A DNA stretch of 64,000 nt from Proteus appendicitidis (GCF_030271835.1 NZ_CP127389.1:2020001-2084000), one strand, 5' to 3'; shown: positions 27,395 through 37,051, numbered from the stretch's first letter. Notes: generated by a model not told the origin, from the letters alone. Numbers and translations: made by a program.

Positions 27395-28504
27395 ATGTTT
27401 AATTCAATATTGCCTTCATCAATAAGAAAAACCTCCTCTTTTGTTGCTGGTTCTCCACTTCCTTTTTATTATCGCTTCATATCGAGTGCAATTAGAGAAA
27501 TCTACTTTTCCAAAGTCTCACTTATTTACCATAGTAGATCTCAAGCTGAAAATACACATCCAAAGTTAATTCTATGTAGTCATCGGAACAGTGCTTTTGA
27601 TGGTTACATTGTATTAAAAGCATTTTCTAACATTCAAGCTTTGGCTTCAATTCAATTATTAAATAGTCCTTTAATGAGAAGTTTTTTTACGGGTATTCCC
27701 GTAGTCAGGAAAAAGGATAGACAACGTTTAGGTATAAAAGCAAATATATTTTCAAGCCCTTCAGATGCTGCAATTGCACATATAAAGGCGGGTGGTAATC
27801 TACTCTTATTTCCAGAAGGCAGCAGTGAGTGGGGTTTCCAACCATTGCCTTATCAACGAGGTGCCGCGAGGATTATTAGAACCTTGATCAGTGAGGGAGT
27901 AGTTTTTGATATTATTCCTATGGGATTGTTTTATATAGCCCCAGATAAATTCAGTTCAAAAGTAGAAGTTTATATTGGTGAGAATATTTGTATAAATTCA
28001 CAAAAAGGTAATTTGTCAATCAGAGAATGGGAGCAAAATATACATACAGAAGTTTCTACATCACTAAATAAAATTTCTGTTAATTGTCCAAATATTGATA
28101 TTTTTGAGAAAGCATCTTCCTATGCTTTTAATAAAAATAAGAATGGTAAATCTTATGCTGAATCCTTTATTGATTATCAAAATAATCCATTTAAATCAAA
28201 TAATGATAATCAGAATATAGAAAATAATTCTCAATATTCTATATTAATTTGGCGTTATATTTCATTTTTATTTATGTATATTTTATTTCCAATATTATTA
28301 TCCTCACTTGTTGCATCTCATTTTGCTGATGCCCGTAATACTATTAGCTTTTTTAAAATACTAGGTGGTGCAATAGCAACTGCAATTTGGTTTCCTATCT
28401 TAGTCATACTCCTATTCTTTTTCCCCATGTTTATTGGTATAAGTTTAGTCAGTGCACTATTCGGTTTTATCTTAATAAGGAAGAAAGGCGCTCAAATATG
28501 TTAA
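27395..28504 (+). CDS. PlsC-type acyltransferase with C-terminal membrane helices
   Basis: A 369-residue protein of the 1-acylglycerol-3-phosphate acyltransferase fold. The catalytic block reads SHRNSAFDGY with H63 and D69 (one residue more than the usual HX4D), and block III reads FPEGSSEW (139-146). Two or three membrane helices follow at about 285-360. It should transfer an acyl chain to a glycerol-phosphate-like or related acceptor at the membrane. It overlaps the next gene by seven bases and starts a three-gene operon. An AAGGAAA ribosome site precedes the ATG. Confidence 0.78.
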   Translation: MFNSILPSSIRKTSSFVAGSPLPFYYRFISSAIREIYFSKVSLIYHSRSQAENTHPKLILCSHRNSAFDGYIVLKAFSNIQALASIQLLNSPLMRSFFTGIPVVRKKDRQRLGIKANIFSSPSDAAIAHIKAGGNLLLFPEGSSEWGFQPLPYQRGAARIIRTLISEGVVFDIIPMGLFYIAPDKFSSKVEVYIGENICINSQKGNLSIREWEQNIHTEVSTSLNKISVNCPNIDIFEKASSYAFNKNKNGKSYAESFIDYQNNPFKSNNDNQNIENNSQYSILIWRYISFLFMYILFPILLSSLVASHFADARNTISFFKILGGAIATAIWFPILVILLFFFPMFIGISLVSALFGFILIRKKGAQIC

Positions 28505-29379
28505 CCACGAAAGCCAGGATGCTTTTTAACCATTTATTTTCTCTACAACTGTTTATTATTTGGGCCTTGGGAACGTATGGAAGTTGGTTGACAAATGCGA
28601 CAGAAATGTTGATACCCATATTTTTAGGCTTCTTTTTATGGGTATTGCTCATTTTTGTTGGATATAAGACACAACAAGCGACCTCTCATTCTAGATTCTA
28701 TTGGTTTGGTTTATTACAACTGATCGTTTGTTGGACTATTTTCCCTCTGTTTAAATCGATTCGCTATGGTTTATACCAATGGAGTTTTGATAACATCTTA
28801 TATAATCTAGACAAATTCTTATGGTTTGGAAAAAGTTTGCCAGAATGGGCAATCTCTTTACAGTCTGGTTGGCTAAGTGAATTTCTCTCTTTTTGCTATT
28901 TTAGTTTCTACTTTTTAATTATTGGCAGCGCCCTTTTCTTCTTTTTTAGCCGAAATAGCATATTAACTAAAAACTATTTTTTCGGCTTAATGCTAATGTA
29001 TTTTTGGGGCTTTATTGGTTACTTCGCTATCCCTGCGGCGGGTCCTTACTCTGCTTTTCCTTCTGATTTTAACTACCCTGTTTACTCTGGTGCCATGACA
29101 TTATTTCTAACTGATCTTGTTGATAAAGGAATTACAGGAATGGATGTTTTTCCTTCATTACATACAGGGATCACGCTTTATATTGTTGGTTTTTTCTATT
29201 TTTCAGGTTATCGAAAAATAGCGTATTGTTTGTCTCCTATCTTAATAGGACTTGTTTTGGCAACTGTCTATTTGCATTACCACTACGGCATTGATGTTAT
29301 TGTCGGTGCATTACTTGCATTATTAGTGCTTTACATCACTTGTAAAAATAATAAGGTCGAATATGGAACTCATTTATAA
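28498..29379 (+). CDS. PAP2-superfamily membrane phosphatase/phosphotransferase
   Basis: A 293-residue membrane protein with about six or seven helices. The C-terminal half has the lipid-phosphatase signature: MDVFPSLHTG (about 212-221) and LHYHYGIDVIVG (about 260-271), like inositol-phosphorylceramide-synthase-type PAP2 members. It may remove or transfer phosphate or a phospho-head group on a lipid. The ATG at 28498 overlaps the acyltransferase stop. A longer frame from 28387 would overlap that gene by over 100 bases and is rejected. Confidence 0.78.
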   Translation: MLTTKARMLFNHLFSLQLFIIWALGTYGSWLTNATEMLIPIFLGFFLWVLLIFVGYKTQQATSHSRFYWFGLLQLIVCWTIFPLFKSIRYGLYQWSFDNILYNLDKFLWFGKSLPEWAISLQSGWLSEFLSFCYFSFYFLIIGSALFFFFSRNSILTKNYFFGLMLMYFWGFIGYFAIPAAGPYSAFPSDFNYPVYSGAMTLFLTDLVDKGITGMDVFPSLHTGITLYIVGFFYFSGYRKIAYCLSPILIGLVLATVYLHYHYGIDVIVGALLALLVLYITCKNNKVEYGTHL

Positions 29380-31876
29380 AATTAACGAGCCTATTGCTTC
29401 TGAAGTCTCTATTAGTGGGGGTAAAGGCGCGAGTTTAGCAAAAACAATTCAGTCATTGCCTGTTCCTGATGGTTTAATTCTATCTTGCCAAGCTTATCAG
29501 TTATTTATCACACCATTACTACCTGAAATTAGCCGCTTATTATCAGAAAAAAAGCAAGAAATTGAAGCTGTTAGTCAAAATATTCGCCACTTAATTTTAC
29601 AATCACCTATGCCAGAGGACTTAATTCATTCTTTAAGTTCAAAATTAAATGAGCTTCAATTAAATAATACCGCGTTGGCCGTAAGATCTTCTGGAACATT
29701 AGAAGATATGCCAGGAGCCGCCTTTGCAGGGCAACACGATACTATATTAGGTATTAAGACGTTGCCTAATTTATTAGATGCTATTCGCCAATGTTATGCA
29801 TCTTTATGGCACACACACGTTATGCTCTATCGTCAGCATTTAAATTTACCCCATACTCAAGCATCGATGGCTGTTGTGTTACAAAGAATGATTAACGTCC
29901 AAGAAAATGAAGCGGCAGGTGTCGCTTTTTCTGTTGATCCGGTTCAAGGCTCTCTTTCAACTGTATTAATTAATGCCGCATTTGGATTAGGTGAAACCGT
30001 CGTTGCTGGTGAAGATCCTGTTGATGAATTTATTATTGATAGAAAAAGTTTCGCATTAAAACAAGAAACGATTGCTCAAAAAGTAAATGCCATTGTTATG
30101 GTTGATAATGGTACTAAAATCTTACCTCTCAGACCTGCCCAAAAATCCATATCTTCATTGACAGCAGAACAATGCAAACAAGTTGCGGAACTTGCTATTT
30201 CAGCGGAAAAATATTTTGATTTTCCACAAGATATAGAATGGGCATTTCATGATGGAAAATTGTGGCTTTTGCAATCACGTAATGTGACACAAATCGCCCC
30301 TATATGGACAAGAGAAGAATCGGCAGAAAGGTTCCCTAATCCTATCACGCCATTAACATGGGATATGTGTGAAGCTGGTTTTCACTCATCATTAAACTTT
30401 AGCCTTAATCTTATGGGGCTTCCTTCATTTAATGGTAAATGGTTCGGGATGCAAGATTATTATATTTATGGCAACCAAAATGCGGTTTCCTTGTATAGTA
30501 ATCGTCTCCCTACATCGATGATGAATGATTTACCTACCCTATTAAAATCTTTGCCCGAAATTGCACAAAAATTCAGTTGGGTGCAGGAATTGCCTATTAC
30601 TTGGATGCGTGACTTAGATAAATATTTAATCTCTATTGGTGCATTGATGAATGAACCATTGCAAGATAAAAGCTTGCCTCAATTATGGGATTATGTGCAA
30701 AGAATTAATAAGTTAGGTGCTGATTACTTTTTACCTAATATTGCCATATCGTTAACTCAACGCTCACTCTATTCCGCATTGATGGCATTGTTAAAACTCT
30801 TCTTTAAAGAAGAAAAATATGCACATACCGCGTTCGATAATTTAATAGCTATGTCTGAAACTAAAACAGGACAAGTGAATGCGGAACTCTGGACGCTTTC
30901 TCGTTATGTGCGTCAGCACCCTCAACTGCTAAAACTTATAACATCCATTGTCCCTGAAAGTATTATGCAAGAAATTGAGGTATGTGATCCTCATTTTCAC
31001 CAGCAATTTACTTTATTCTTAGCTAATCATGGCCATAGAGAATTAGATTTTGATGCATATCATCCTACTTGGTTAGATGCCCCACATATTGTATTAACTC
31101 AAATTAAAGCAATGGCAGACTTAGCAGATGATAAACAAACCGATGATCCACTAGGTAAAAAAATTCTGCAGTCAGAAACAGAATTTTCAATTATCTCTGA
31201 TGCACCTGAAGAGTTACGCTTTTTCTTACAAGAGATTATTCGATTAGCTCGAGTTTATACTGCACTTGATGACTTAGAGCATTATCAAACAACTCGATTA
31301 GCCCTACCTATGCGTCGCGGGCTAAAAGCATTAGGAGAACGATTGGTTATTCGTAGCGTCTTAGATTGCCCAATGGATATTTATTTTGCTAATGAAAAAC
31401 CTTTAGCTGATGCAATTCTTGCAGATAATCCCACTGACTGGAATCAGTTACGTCATCATATATATCAAAATAAGGCTGGATATCTAAAAGCAAAATCAGT
31501 CACACCACAATGGATCTATGGTGAGGATAGTTGTAATGCGCTAAATACAAATGAGCATCAATTAAAGGGGCTAGCTGGTAGTGCCGGTATTGTTGAAGGT
31601 GAAGTTTATCTGGTTTATGGCCCAGAGAATTTTGCTGAATTTCCGCAGAATGCTATTTTAGTTGCAAGAACAACTAACCCTGCTTGGACAGCCCTCTTTT
31701 ATCGTGCATCAGGCATTATTACAGAAAGTGGCGGACCATTATCTCATGGTGCGGTTACTGCTAGAGAATTAGGATTGCCCGCAGTCATGGGAGTACGTAA
31801 TGTTCTAAATATATTAAAGAATGGGCAAAAAGTAAGGGTTGATGGGCAAAAAGGTATTATAGAGATCTTATCTTGA
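29363..31876 (+). CDS. Rifampin-phosphotransferase/PEP-synthase-like dikinase
   Basis: An 837-residue enzyme with three parts. The N-terminal ATP-grasp domain of PPDK/PEP synthase has GGKGASL at 19-25 and VRSSGTLEDMPGAAFAGQ at 107-124. A long helical middle follows. The C-terminal swivelling domain carries the phospho-histidine H795 in GGPLSHGAVTARELGLPAV. There is no PEP/pyruvate barrel, so the layout is that of rifampin phosphotransferase, which uses ATP to phosphorylate a small molecule with release of AMP and Pi. The true acceptor is unknown. It overlaps the PAP2 gene by 17 bases. Confidence 0.75.
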   Translation: MELIYKINEPIASEVSISGGKGASLAKTIQSLPVPDGLILSCQAYQLFITPLLPEISRLLSEKKQEIEAVSQNIRHLILQSPMPEDLIHSLSSKLNELQLNNTALAVRSSGTLEDMPGAAFAGQHDTILGIKTLPNLLDAIRQCYASLWHTHVMLYRQHLNLPHTQASMAVVLQRMINVQENEAAGVAFSVDPVQGSLSTVLINAAFGLGETVVAGEDPVDEFIIDRKSFALKQETIAQKVNAIVMVDNGTKILPLRPAQKSISSLTAEQCKQVAELAISAEKYFDFPQDIEWAFHDGKLWLLQSRNVTQIAPIWTREESAERFPNPITPLTWDMCEAGFHSSLNFSLNLMGLPSFNGKWFGMQDYYIYGNQNAVSLYSNRLPTSMMNDLPTLLKSLPEIAQKFSWVQELPITWMRDLDKYLISIGALMNEPLQDKSLPQLWDYVQRINKLGADYFLPNIAISLTQRSLYSALMALLKLFFKEEKYAHTAFDNLIAMSETKTGQVNAELWTLSRYVRQHPQLLKLITSIVPESIMQEIEVCDPHFHQQFTLFLANHGHRELDFDAYHPTWLDAPHIVLTQIKAMADLADDKQTDDPLGKKILQSETEFSIISDAPEELRFFLQEIIRLARVYTALDDLEHYQTTRLALPMRRGLKALGERLVIRSVLDCPMDIYFANEKPLADAILADNPTDWNQLRHHIYQNKAGYLKAKSVTPQWIYGEDSCNALNTNEHQLKGLAGSAGIVEGEVYLVYGPENFAEFPQNAILVARTTNPAWTALFYRASGIITESGGPLSHGAVTARELGLPAVMGVRNVLNILKNGQKVRVDGQKGIIEILS

Positions 31877-31904
31877 TTATTAGATAAATAATGCCGATTA
31901 AGTA

Positions 31905-31929
31905 AAAAAGCATCTAACAGATGCTTTTT
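31905..31929. terminator. Terminator after the three-gene lipid-type operon
   Basis: A perfect 11-bp inverted repeat, AAAAAGCATCT and AGATGCTTTTT, with a 3-base loop. It works in both directions between convergent genes. Confidence 0.88.
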
Positions 31930-31949
31930 CTGCTTAATTTACTTACTTT

Positions 31950-32435
31950 TTAGTTATTTATTTCACTATTATTTTCTTTTGAGTCTATATTGATATCAAC
32001 TTTATAAGCGGATGGTGCTAATAAAGCAACCAGCCCAGTTATTAATAAAATAGAAATCCACACTATGAACATAGATGGTGCATTAAATAACAAGTATGGT
32101 GTTAAGAAAATAGGACTAGCCGTTAAAATAAGTGAAATAATAACAGGATAGCCTATACCTATATCTCTTATTCGTTGGGATAAAATAAGTGTAAATATGT
32201 AGACTTGTACTATTAGAAACACTATTTCCATTAGACCATATGATGTAAAAGAAAATTGATAGTAAAAATAATTTTCAGTAATTAACTCGATATTTTCGGG
32301 ATAAAGCTCTATATACCATCGATCAGCTAAGTTTTCTGCAATAAAAAAGAAAATTGACCAAGCAATCTCTAGACCTAAAAAAGAGAGTCTCCCACGTCTT
32401 TGTTGTTTCCATTGATAAGCAAGTTTAGCTTGCAT
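31950..32435 (-). CDS. DUF805-like inner-membrane protein
   Basis: A 161-residue membrane protein with about four helices. RGRLSFLGLEI near the N-terminus and SQRIRDIGIGYP (about residue 85) recall the DUF805 family, whose role is unknown. The start at 32435 (MQAKLAYQW) has an AAGGGA ribosome site six bases upstream; the ATG at 32450 overlaps that site. Confidence 0.65.
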   Translation of the reverse strand: MQAKLAYQWKQQRRGRLSFLGLEIAWSIFFFIAENLADRWYIELYPENIELITENYFYYQFSFTSYGLMEIVFLIVQVYIFTLILSQRIRDIGIGYPVIISLILTASPIFLTPYLLFNAPSMFIVWISILLITGLVALLAPSAYKVDINIDSKENNSEINN

Positions 32436-32528
32436 AATAAATCCCTTCATTTTTTAAATAGTAATCTTTTTATCATAATACACTTAATATCTTTCTCAAA
32501 ATAATGTATTGGCTTTTAGATGAAAAAA

Positions 32529-32559
32529 TCGCCCTTTTATCAATTAAATAAAAGGGCGA
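32529..32559 (-). terminator. Terminator of the secreted hydrolase gene
   Basis: A perfect 12-bp inverted repeat (TCGCCCTTTTAT and ATAAAAGGGCGA) with a 7-base loop, followed on the minus strand by six T. It lies just after the hydrolase stop codon. Confidence 0.85.
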
Positions 32560-32597
32560 GTCATTAAAATAAATCTCTTCAAATATAAATTAAATTA

Positions 32598-33590
32598 TTA
32601 TCGAACTTGTTTATTGATCCATTTAATCTCTTCATTAGTGAATCGAATATTACTTTCTTTTGTCGTATCAGTATCTAACAATATTTTATCTTTAATTAAT
32701 TTACTGACAGGAACAATAATATTGAAATGGTCACCATTTTTAATGCTATATATTTTTAATGGAATATCATGCACCATTGCAACTGCTCGTAGTTCATTAA
32801 ACTCATTCCAAAAATAGTCACGTCCTTCAAAATAGAACGTTGGTGTTTTTATTGATTTAATATAGCGATAAACAGAGCGGACATTAAACTCTTCTTCGTT
32901 ATTTCTATCAAAAGGCAATTCAACTATCATATCACCTTCAGCCCTTAATTTAAGATCAGGTATTCCGCCCAAGGAAAAAATAGCTCTAAATTTATCACTA
33001 TATTCACTCGCTAATAATGCCCGTGTTCCCCCCGTACTATGCCCAACAACATAGATACGTTTAGAGTCAATATAAGGCAGTGATGCTAAATATTCTCTCG
33101 CTGATTCTAAATCTTCTAATTCGCCATAAAACATTTCATAACGACCAGGATTGGTATTTTCACCTCGGAAAGATGGGATCATCAACACCATATTAGGATC
33201 ACGAAAAGTAGCACCTGTCTGGTCATTATCAACCGGTTTAGGTTGCCAAAAATAATCGTCACCACCAATTCCGCCATAGCCTCCATTTAACCAAATTACA
33301 GCAGGTAATTTCGTTTTTTTATTTGCTGGAGGTGGTGTTAAATAGGCATACATATCTCCCGGTTTTGCCGGATATTTAATCACATTAAATATTTCTGCCG
33401 GAGCTTCCCAAGGTGGATCAATATTATCAAAACTGTCGTTTATAATTTCGGTTTTAAAGCGTTGATGCGCTTCAAATAAGCTTTCATCACGAACTTCAAT
33501 ATCTGCATTAACAGAAAAAGAGCTAGCACATAGCAGAGAGAAAAGTAGCGCAGGAACAACCTGTTTAAAACACATTTTATTTATATTCAT
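32598..33590 (-). CDS. Secreted alpha/beta hydrolase (S9/dienelactone-hydrolase-like)
   Basis: A 330-residue protein with a signal peptide ending SFSVNADIE (cut near residue 29). The alpha/beta-hydrolase core has GGYGGIGG (oxyanion region, about 106), the nucleophile Ser in VGHSTGGTRALL (about 188) and a late histidine in IKNGDHFNI (about 285). This suggests a periplasmic esterase or prolyl-oligopeptidase-like enzyme; the substrate is unknown. It stands alone with its own terminator. Confidence 0.8.
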   Translation of the reverse strand: MNINKMCFKQVVPALLFSLLCASSFSVNADIEVRDESLFEAHQRFKTEIINDSFDNIDPPWEAPAEIFNVIKYPAKPGDMYAYLTPPPANKKTKLPAVIWLNGGYGGIGGDDYFWQPKPVDNDQTGATFRDPNMVLMIPSFRGENTNPGRYEMFYGELEDLESAREYLASLPYIDSKRIYVVGHSTGGTRALLASEYSDKFRAIFSLGGIPDLKLRAEGDMIVELPFDRNNEEEFNVRSVYRYIKSIKTPTFYFEGRDYFWNEFNELRAVAMVHDIPLKIYSIKNGDHFNIIVPVSKLIKDKILLDTDTTKESNIRFTNEEIKWINKQVR

Positions 33591-33687
33591 ATCAACTTCC
33601 CTATAGATTATTAATTTTGCGTGATAATAGCATAGGTTGTTTAGAGTTGATGAATAGGATTTTAAGGCTAGTAGGAACTAATGCAGA

Positions 33688-33786
33688 AAAAAGCATCTCA
33701 ATTGAGATGCTTTAAGCAATATAAAATAATTAATTTTTTTAACGATAATTTGCTTATTTTGCAGTTGTGCGAATCAAGTAATCAAG
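33688..33786 (-). pseudogene. Orphan gene 3' end with terminator, copy 1
   Basis: On the minus strand the last codons read DYLIRTTAK then TAA (33758-33785 region), followed by a terminator hairpin (AAGCATCTCA at 33691-33700, TGAGATGCTT at 33703-33712, and a T run). The upstream coding part is not recognisable. The plus-strand segment 33751-33785 matches 35432-35466 at 32 of 35 positions. Most differences are silent, which supports a coding origin. Confidence 0.5.
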
Positions 33787-33910
33787 CACACTATCGCCCA
33801 CTAATATCCTTTTTCATTCAAATTAAGGACGCCATTATACAAGCCGTCATTTTGTCAATTATTATGGCATTATCAGATAGAACAAAGCTTATTTCGGTGA
33901 GGTAATCACT

Positions 33911-34110
33911 GGGATAATGTACCATGGAACGTTTTTTTCGAAGTTTAAAGATAGAGTGGGTACTGATGGTAGGTTATCGAAGCTTTGCTGAAGTTCAGTA
34001 GCAAATAAAGCGATATAGGATTGATTATTACAGTTAACTCAAAATTCATCAATATAATGGTGGATTAACTCCCTATAAATCAGAATGATTATATTGGGGA
34101 AACTCTAAAA
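33911..34110 (+). pseudogene. Remnant of an IS3-family transposase (orfB 3' part)
   Basis: From 33924 the frame reads MERFFRSLKIEWV, then GYRSFAEVQ, a stop, QIKRYRIDYYS, a stop, and HQYNGGLTPYKSE. This is the C-terminal end of an IS3-type DDE transposase (ERFFRSLK; YNGGLTP), broken by in-frame stops and a shift just before the ATG. No inverted repeats or orfA were found. The piece shows that the region 33.6-35.6 kb has been shaped by insertion and decay. 34111-34430 holds only a small hairpin (34347-34368) and no gene. Confidence 0.8.
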
Positions 34111-34430
34111 TCGCGACCAATCATTATTGACTACTTCAGTTCATAGACCCACAGTCTTCTGGCACTTCTAGAAAGATTAGTTTATTATATTTCCCCTAAT
34201 ATATAGATTTATATTATCTAACTAACTCTAACATTCCCTCATACAAATTTATTGTTCTTTCAATCTTAGGTGGTAATTTTTCAGTATATTTTATAATTGC
34301 TAGCATGAGCTAATTCAGCTCACGCATGTTGGAGTACCGTTCTAACTTGAATTTCAAACTTCAAGTTGTTAACAAACAAAATGAGTGGTTTGGTAATACT
34401 CTATCAAGCCATTTTTCATGTTTAGACACT

Positions 34431-34946
34431 TCACTTCTCTTTTTTTATATATTTATTGTTATTAATAAATAATAGATATAGCTCAAGTGCATCTTCATAC
34501 ATACAATTGGCTGCTCTTTCCCAGCCTAACTCCATAAATTCGTTAGATTCCAATTTTTTTTCATACCATTTGATTTCATATTTATTTTGATATGCTTTTA
34601 TATAATCGACAGTATTTCCATTAGTTCTTGAGGTAGTAATAATTAAATGGCAGTTTTCTTTATCAAAAAATTCAAGGCTCTCATAAAGACGTCCCAAACC
34701 TTTTGATGGGGCAACAGGATCCCCCTGACTCTCAACTCCTATTTTAAAATCACCTATTTCAATCATGATTTTTATATCTGATGTCGCTTTTTTACTCAAA
34801 TAGTTGGTAACTTTAATTTCACCTTTAAAATCTATTAATAGCCTTTTATACACATAGGTTACAATTTTGTCGTAAACTAGTTTTATAGACTGTGTTTTGC
34901 CTACATTACTACGACCAGATAAAACTAAAATATGTGGTTGAAACAT
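34431..34946 (-). CDS. Small P-loop ATPase-like protein of unknown function
   Basis: A 171-residue protein beginning MFQPHILVLSGRSNVGKTQSI, with Walker A GRSNVGKT at residues 11-18. A later CHLIITTSRTNG stretch looks like a Walker-B strand. I do not recognise a named family. The ATG at 34946 has AAGGA seven bases upstream; the frame extends to a TTG at 34973. It lies in an AT-rich, eroded region between two orphan gene ends, so it was probably acquired. No partner gene is directly linked. Confidence 0.6.
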   Translation of the reverse strand: MFQPHILVLSGRSNVGKTQSIKLVYDKIVTYVYKRLLIDFKGEIKVTNYLSKKATSDIKIMIEIGDFKIGVESQGDPVAPSKGLGRLYESLEFFDKENCHLIITTSRTNGNTVDYIKAYQNKYEIKWYEKKLESNEFMELGWERAANCMYEDALELYLLFINNNKYIKKEK

Positions 34947-35365
34947 CTCACTTTCCTTAATTAATACATACAAAACAAAATATTACACAATAAATACATT
35001 AATTGTCTTAATTTATGTCTCACTTTAGACTATTTGATTAATTAATGAACAGTTATAACAAAATAATTTCCTAATCTTCTCATACTTGATGTTCTTGATA
35101 ATTTTTTAACGATGTTTATTGTTGAGCAGAAAGAGTGAATATATGAGGGATAAGTAGTGAATATAACCATAATTATTTGATAGGTATATAGTAATAACAA
35201 AGTTCCATCAATATGAGGCTCAAGATAAGTTAATGATATTCGGATTTCAATGTTCAACCAATATTTGGGGTCAATGATGTCTCAATATCAGCAATTCGAG
35301 CACTATATATTTGGCTCTAACAAGGTTAAATTTGCTGGTAATTCTATTTTTATCAATTGATGGTT

Positions 35366-35470
35366 TTATGTACAAAAAAAGGCATCTTAAAAAAGATGCC
35401 TTTCTGTATAACTTATTGATTATCTTCGATTTGCTTATTTTGCACTCGTGCGAATTAAGTAATCAAATGC
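35366..35470 (-). pseudogene. Orphan gene 3' end with terminator, copy 2
   Basis: The minus strand reads ASLSAFDYLIRTSAK then TAA, followed by a terminator hairpin (AAAAGGCATCTT and AAGATGCCTTT, about 35370-35403). It parallels copy 1 at 33688-33786, 1,681 bases away. The two look like the ends of related genes whose bodies have been lost or scrambled. Confidence 0.5.
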
Positions 35471-35557
35471 GCTAAGTGAGGCTTTTTATACTGACTTAAT
35501 AGATTGATATAAAAGGATTTAATCAGCGTCAATGTCCACATATTGACCACATTTCGG

Positions 35558-35585
35558 AAAGCCTCTTGAAAGAGAGGCTTTTTGT
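35558..35585 (+). terminator. Terminator-like hairpin
   Basis: A 9-bp stem, AAAGCCTCT and AGAGGCTTT, with a 6-base loop and a T-rich tail on the plus strand. No intact plus-strand gene lies upstream, so it may be a relic. It could also serve the MBL hydrolase gene on the minus strand. Confidence 0.6.
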
Positions 35586-35620
35586 TTTGAAGGTTTTTCA
35601 ATATGTAATTGTGGTTTAAA

Positions 35621-36796
35621 TTATCTTTCATCTATAAAAAAACGTAATATTGTTGATGGTTTTTCTGTAACTTCGAACAAAATACCAGCATTTTTTTCAA
35701 TAAGCTTTCTTGTACAAGGGCTAGGATGCCCATACCTATTTTTTTCTCCATACGAGATAACAGAATAGATGTTATGTGTTTCGTTTATGTCTTCACTATA
35801 ATTTTCAAATGAACCATGATGAGGTATTTGAATAGTACAAACAGAGTTATAATACGCTTTTAATCTATTCTTAATTAATTCCAATGCACCTTTCTTTTTA
35901 GCCTCATAATCACCAAAATATATACAACTACTTTCATTCATTCCAATAACATTTCTTTCAAAATTAATTTCATCTTCTTCGATTTCTTTTTCAGTGAGAG
36001 AAATATGATTAATGTCACTAAATAAATAATTATTTATACTGGAACCAGAATAAACTACCATTGAATTCTCATTTGCTTCTCCTGGTAACCCCTTGAATAT
36101 ACTGGTAATATTATTCCTTTTATCTTCATCACCCCAGGCTTTAACAAAATCATCAGTATTTCTGAATTCAATGTTTAACTTCTTAAGTTTTTCACTAAAT
36201 TTACGTGAACGAGATTCATTTTTATAATTAATAGGAATAAATATCCAATTAGGAATTGGAGAAGACAACAGTTCACCACTATTCAGATAGTTATCTGGAG
36301 ATACTTCATAATCACTGATATCATTATCAATTATATTATCACTATAGTCATGTTTAACTAAATTTACTTTTATATTTGTTGATATGGCTTTTATTGTTTT
36401 AATAGGTTCTAAAATTAATTTATTATCGAACAAGTTAAAGTTTATTTTTATTTCTTCATGACCATCTTCATTATTTATATTAATAAGTTCAATTACTCGC
36501 TCATAAATATCATATTGGGGAATATAAATATGATTAACTTCATAGTGCGATAATAAATACTCCAAACCATTAATATGGTCTCTATGAAAATGAGAAATAA
36601 ATAAAAAGTTTATAATTTTTCCACTTTCAAAATAGTTCATCACGTAGGTATTTATCCGTGCTTTAGAATTAGTTGATTTTCCATGAGCATCTACCCCTAC
36701 CGTCGCAGTACCACAATCATAAACAAAGGTAAAATTATCAAATTCCTCTGTATAAAATGCACCTTGCCCAATAGAGTGAAATGTTCTTATCATCAT
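35621..36796 (-). CDS. MBL-fold metallo-hydrolase (ComEC/Rec2-like)
   Basis: A 391-residue metallo-beta-lactamase-fold protein. The metal site HFHRDH is at about residues 66-71, a GDYE motif near 298 supplies the bridging aspartate, and QIPHHGS near 325 is the late histidine motif. These features resemble the hydrolase domain of ComEC proteins, but no membrane part is present. Stand-alone members occur in defence or mobile loci and may cut nucleic acids or nucleotides; this is not shown here. Two adjacent ATG codons (36796, 36793) follow AAGGA. Confidence 0.75.
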   Translation of the reverse strand: MMIRTFHSIGQGAFYTEEFDNFTFVYDCGTATVGVDAHGKSTNSKARINTYVMNYFESGKIINFLFISHFHRDHINGLEYLLSHYEVNHIYIPQYDIYERVIELININNEDGHEEIKINFNLFDNKLILEPIKTIKAISTNIKVNLVKHDYSDNIIDNDISDYEVSPDNYLNSGELLSSPIPNWIFIPINYKNESRSRKFSEKLKKLNIEFRNTDDFVKAWGDEDKRNNITSIFKGLPGEANENSMVVYSGSSINNYLFSDINHISLTEKEIEEDEINFERNVIGMNESSCIYFGDYEAKKKGALELIKNRLKAYYNSVCTIQIPHHGSFENYSEDINETHNIYSVISYGEKNRYGHPSPCTRKLIEKNAGILFEVTEKPSTILRFFIDER

Positions 36797-37051
36797 ATTT
36801 TCCTTGTCTAAATAAATCTTTCATATCCATTAAGAGTACATGAATTTTAGTGAAATTTAATCGTTTCCTATCAAGATATTTAAGATTTAATATTTGTATC
36901 TAATAGTAACAAAATAAAATTAGAAAAATTTAATGTTAAAAATAATTTCGTACAGTATATTGATAACACTTCATCTCCAACATGCAAACTTATACTACAA
37001 TAATAACTCTGCAACTTATCTCAAATAATCTTACTGACAGGAATATTTGTA

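Larger units (their letters stand above)
34947..35620. other. Mostly non-coding stretch with decay products
   Basis: About 670 AT-rich bases. The right half holds orphan 3' end copy 2 and the terminator at 35558-35585. An inverted repeat GTCAAT/ATTGAC lies at 35528-35547. The only open frame (35042-35257, minus) lacks a ribosome site and looks random. Confidence 0.5.

Noticed and set aside
28387..28497. N-terminal extension of the PAP2 protein
   Set aside because: It lies within the acyltransferase coding end; the ATG at 28498 gives the expected overlap and length.
33681..33905. 74-residue plus-strand frame
   Set aside because: It runs through a terminator and an orphan gene end and has no ribosome site.
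35042..35257. 71-residue minus-strand frame
   Set aside because: There is no ribosome site, no recognisable domain, and the composition looks random.
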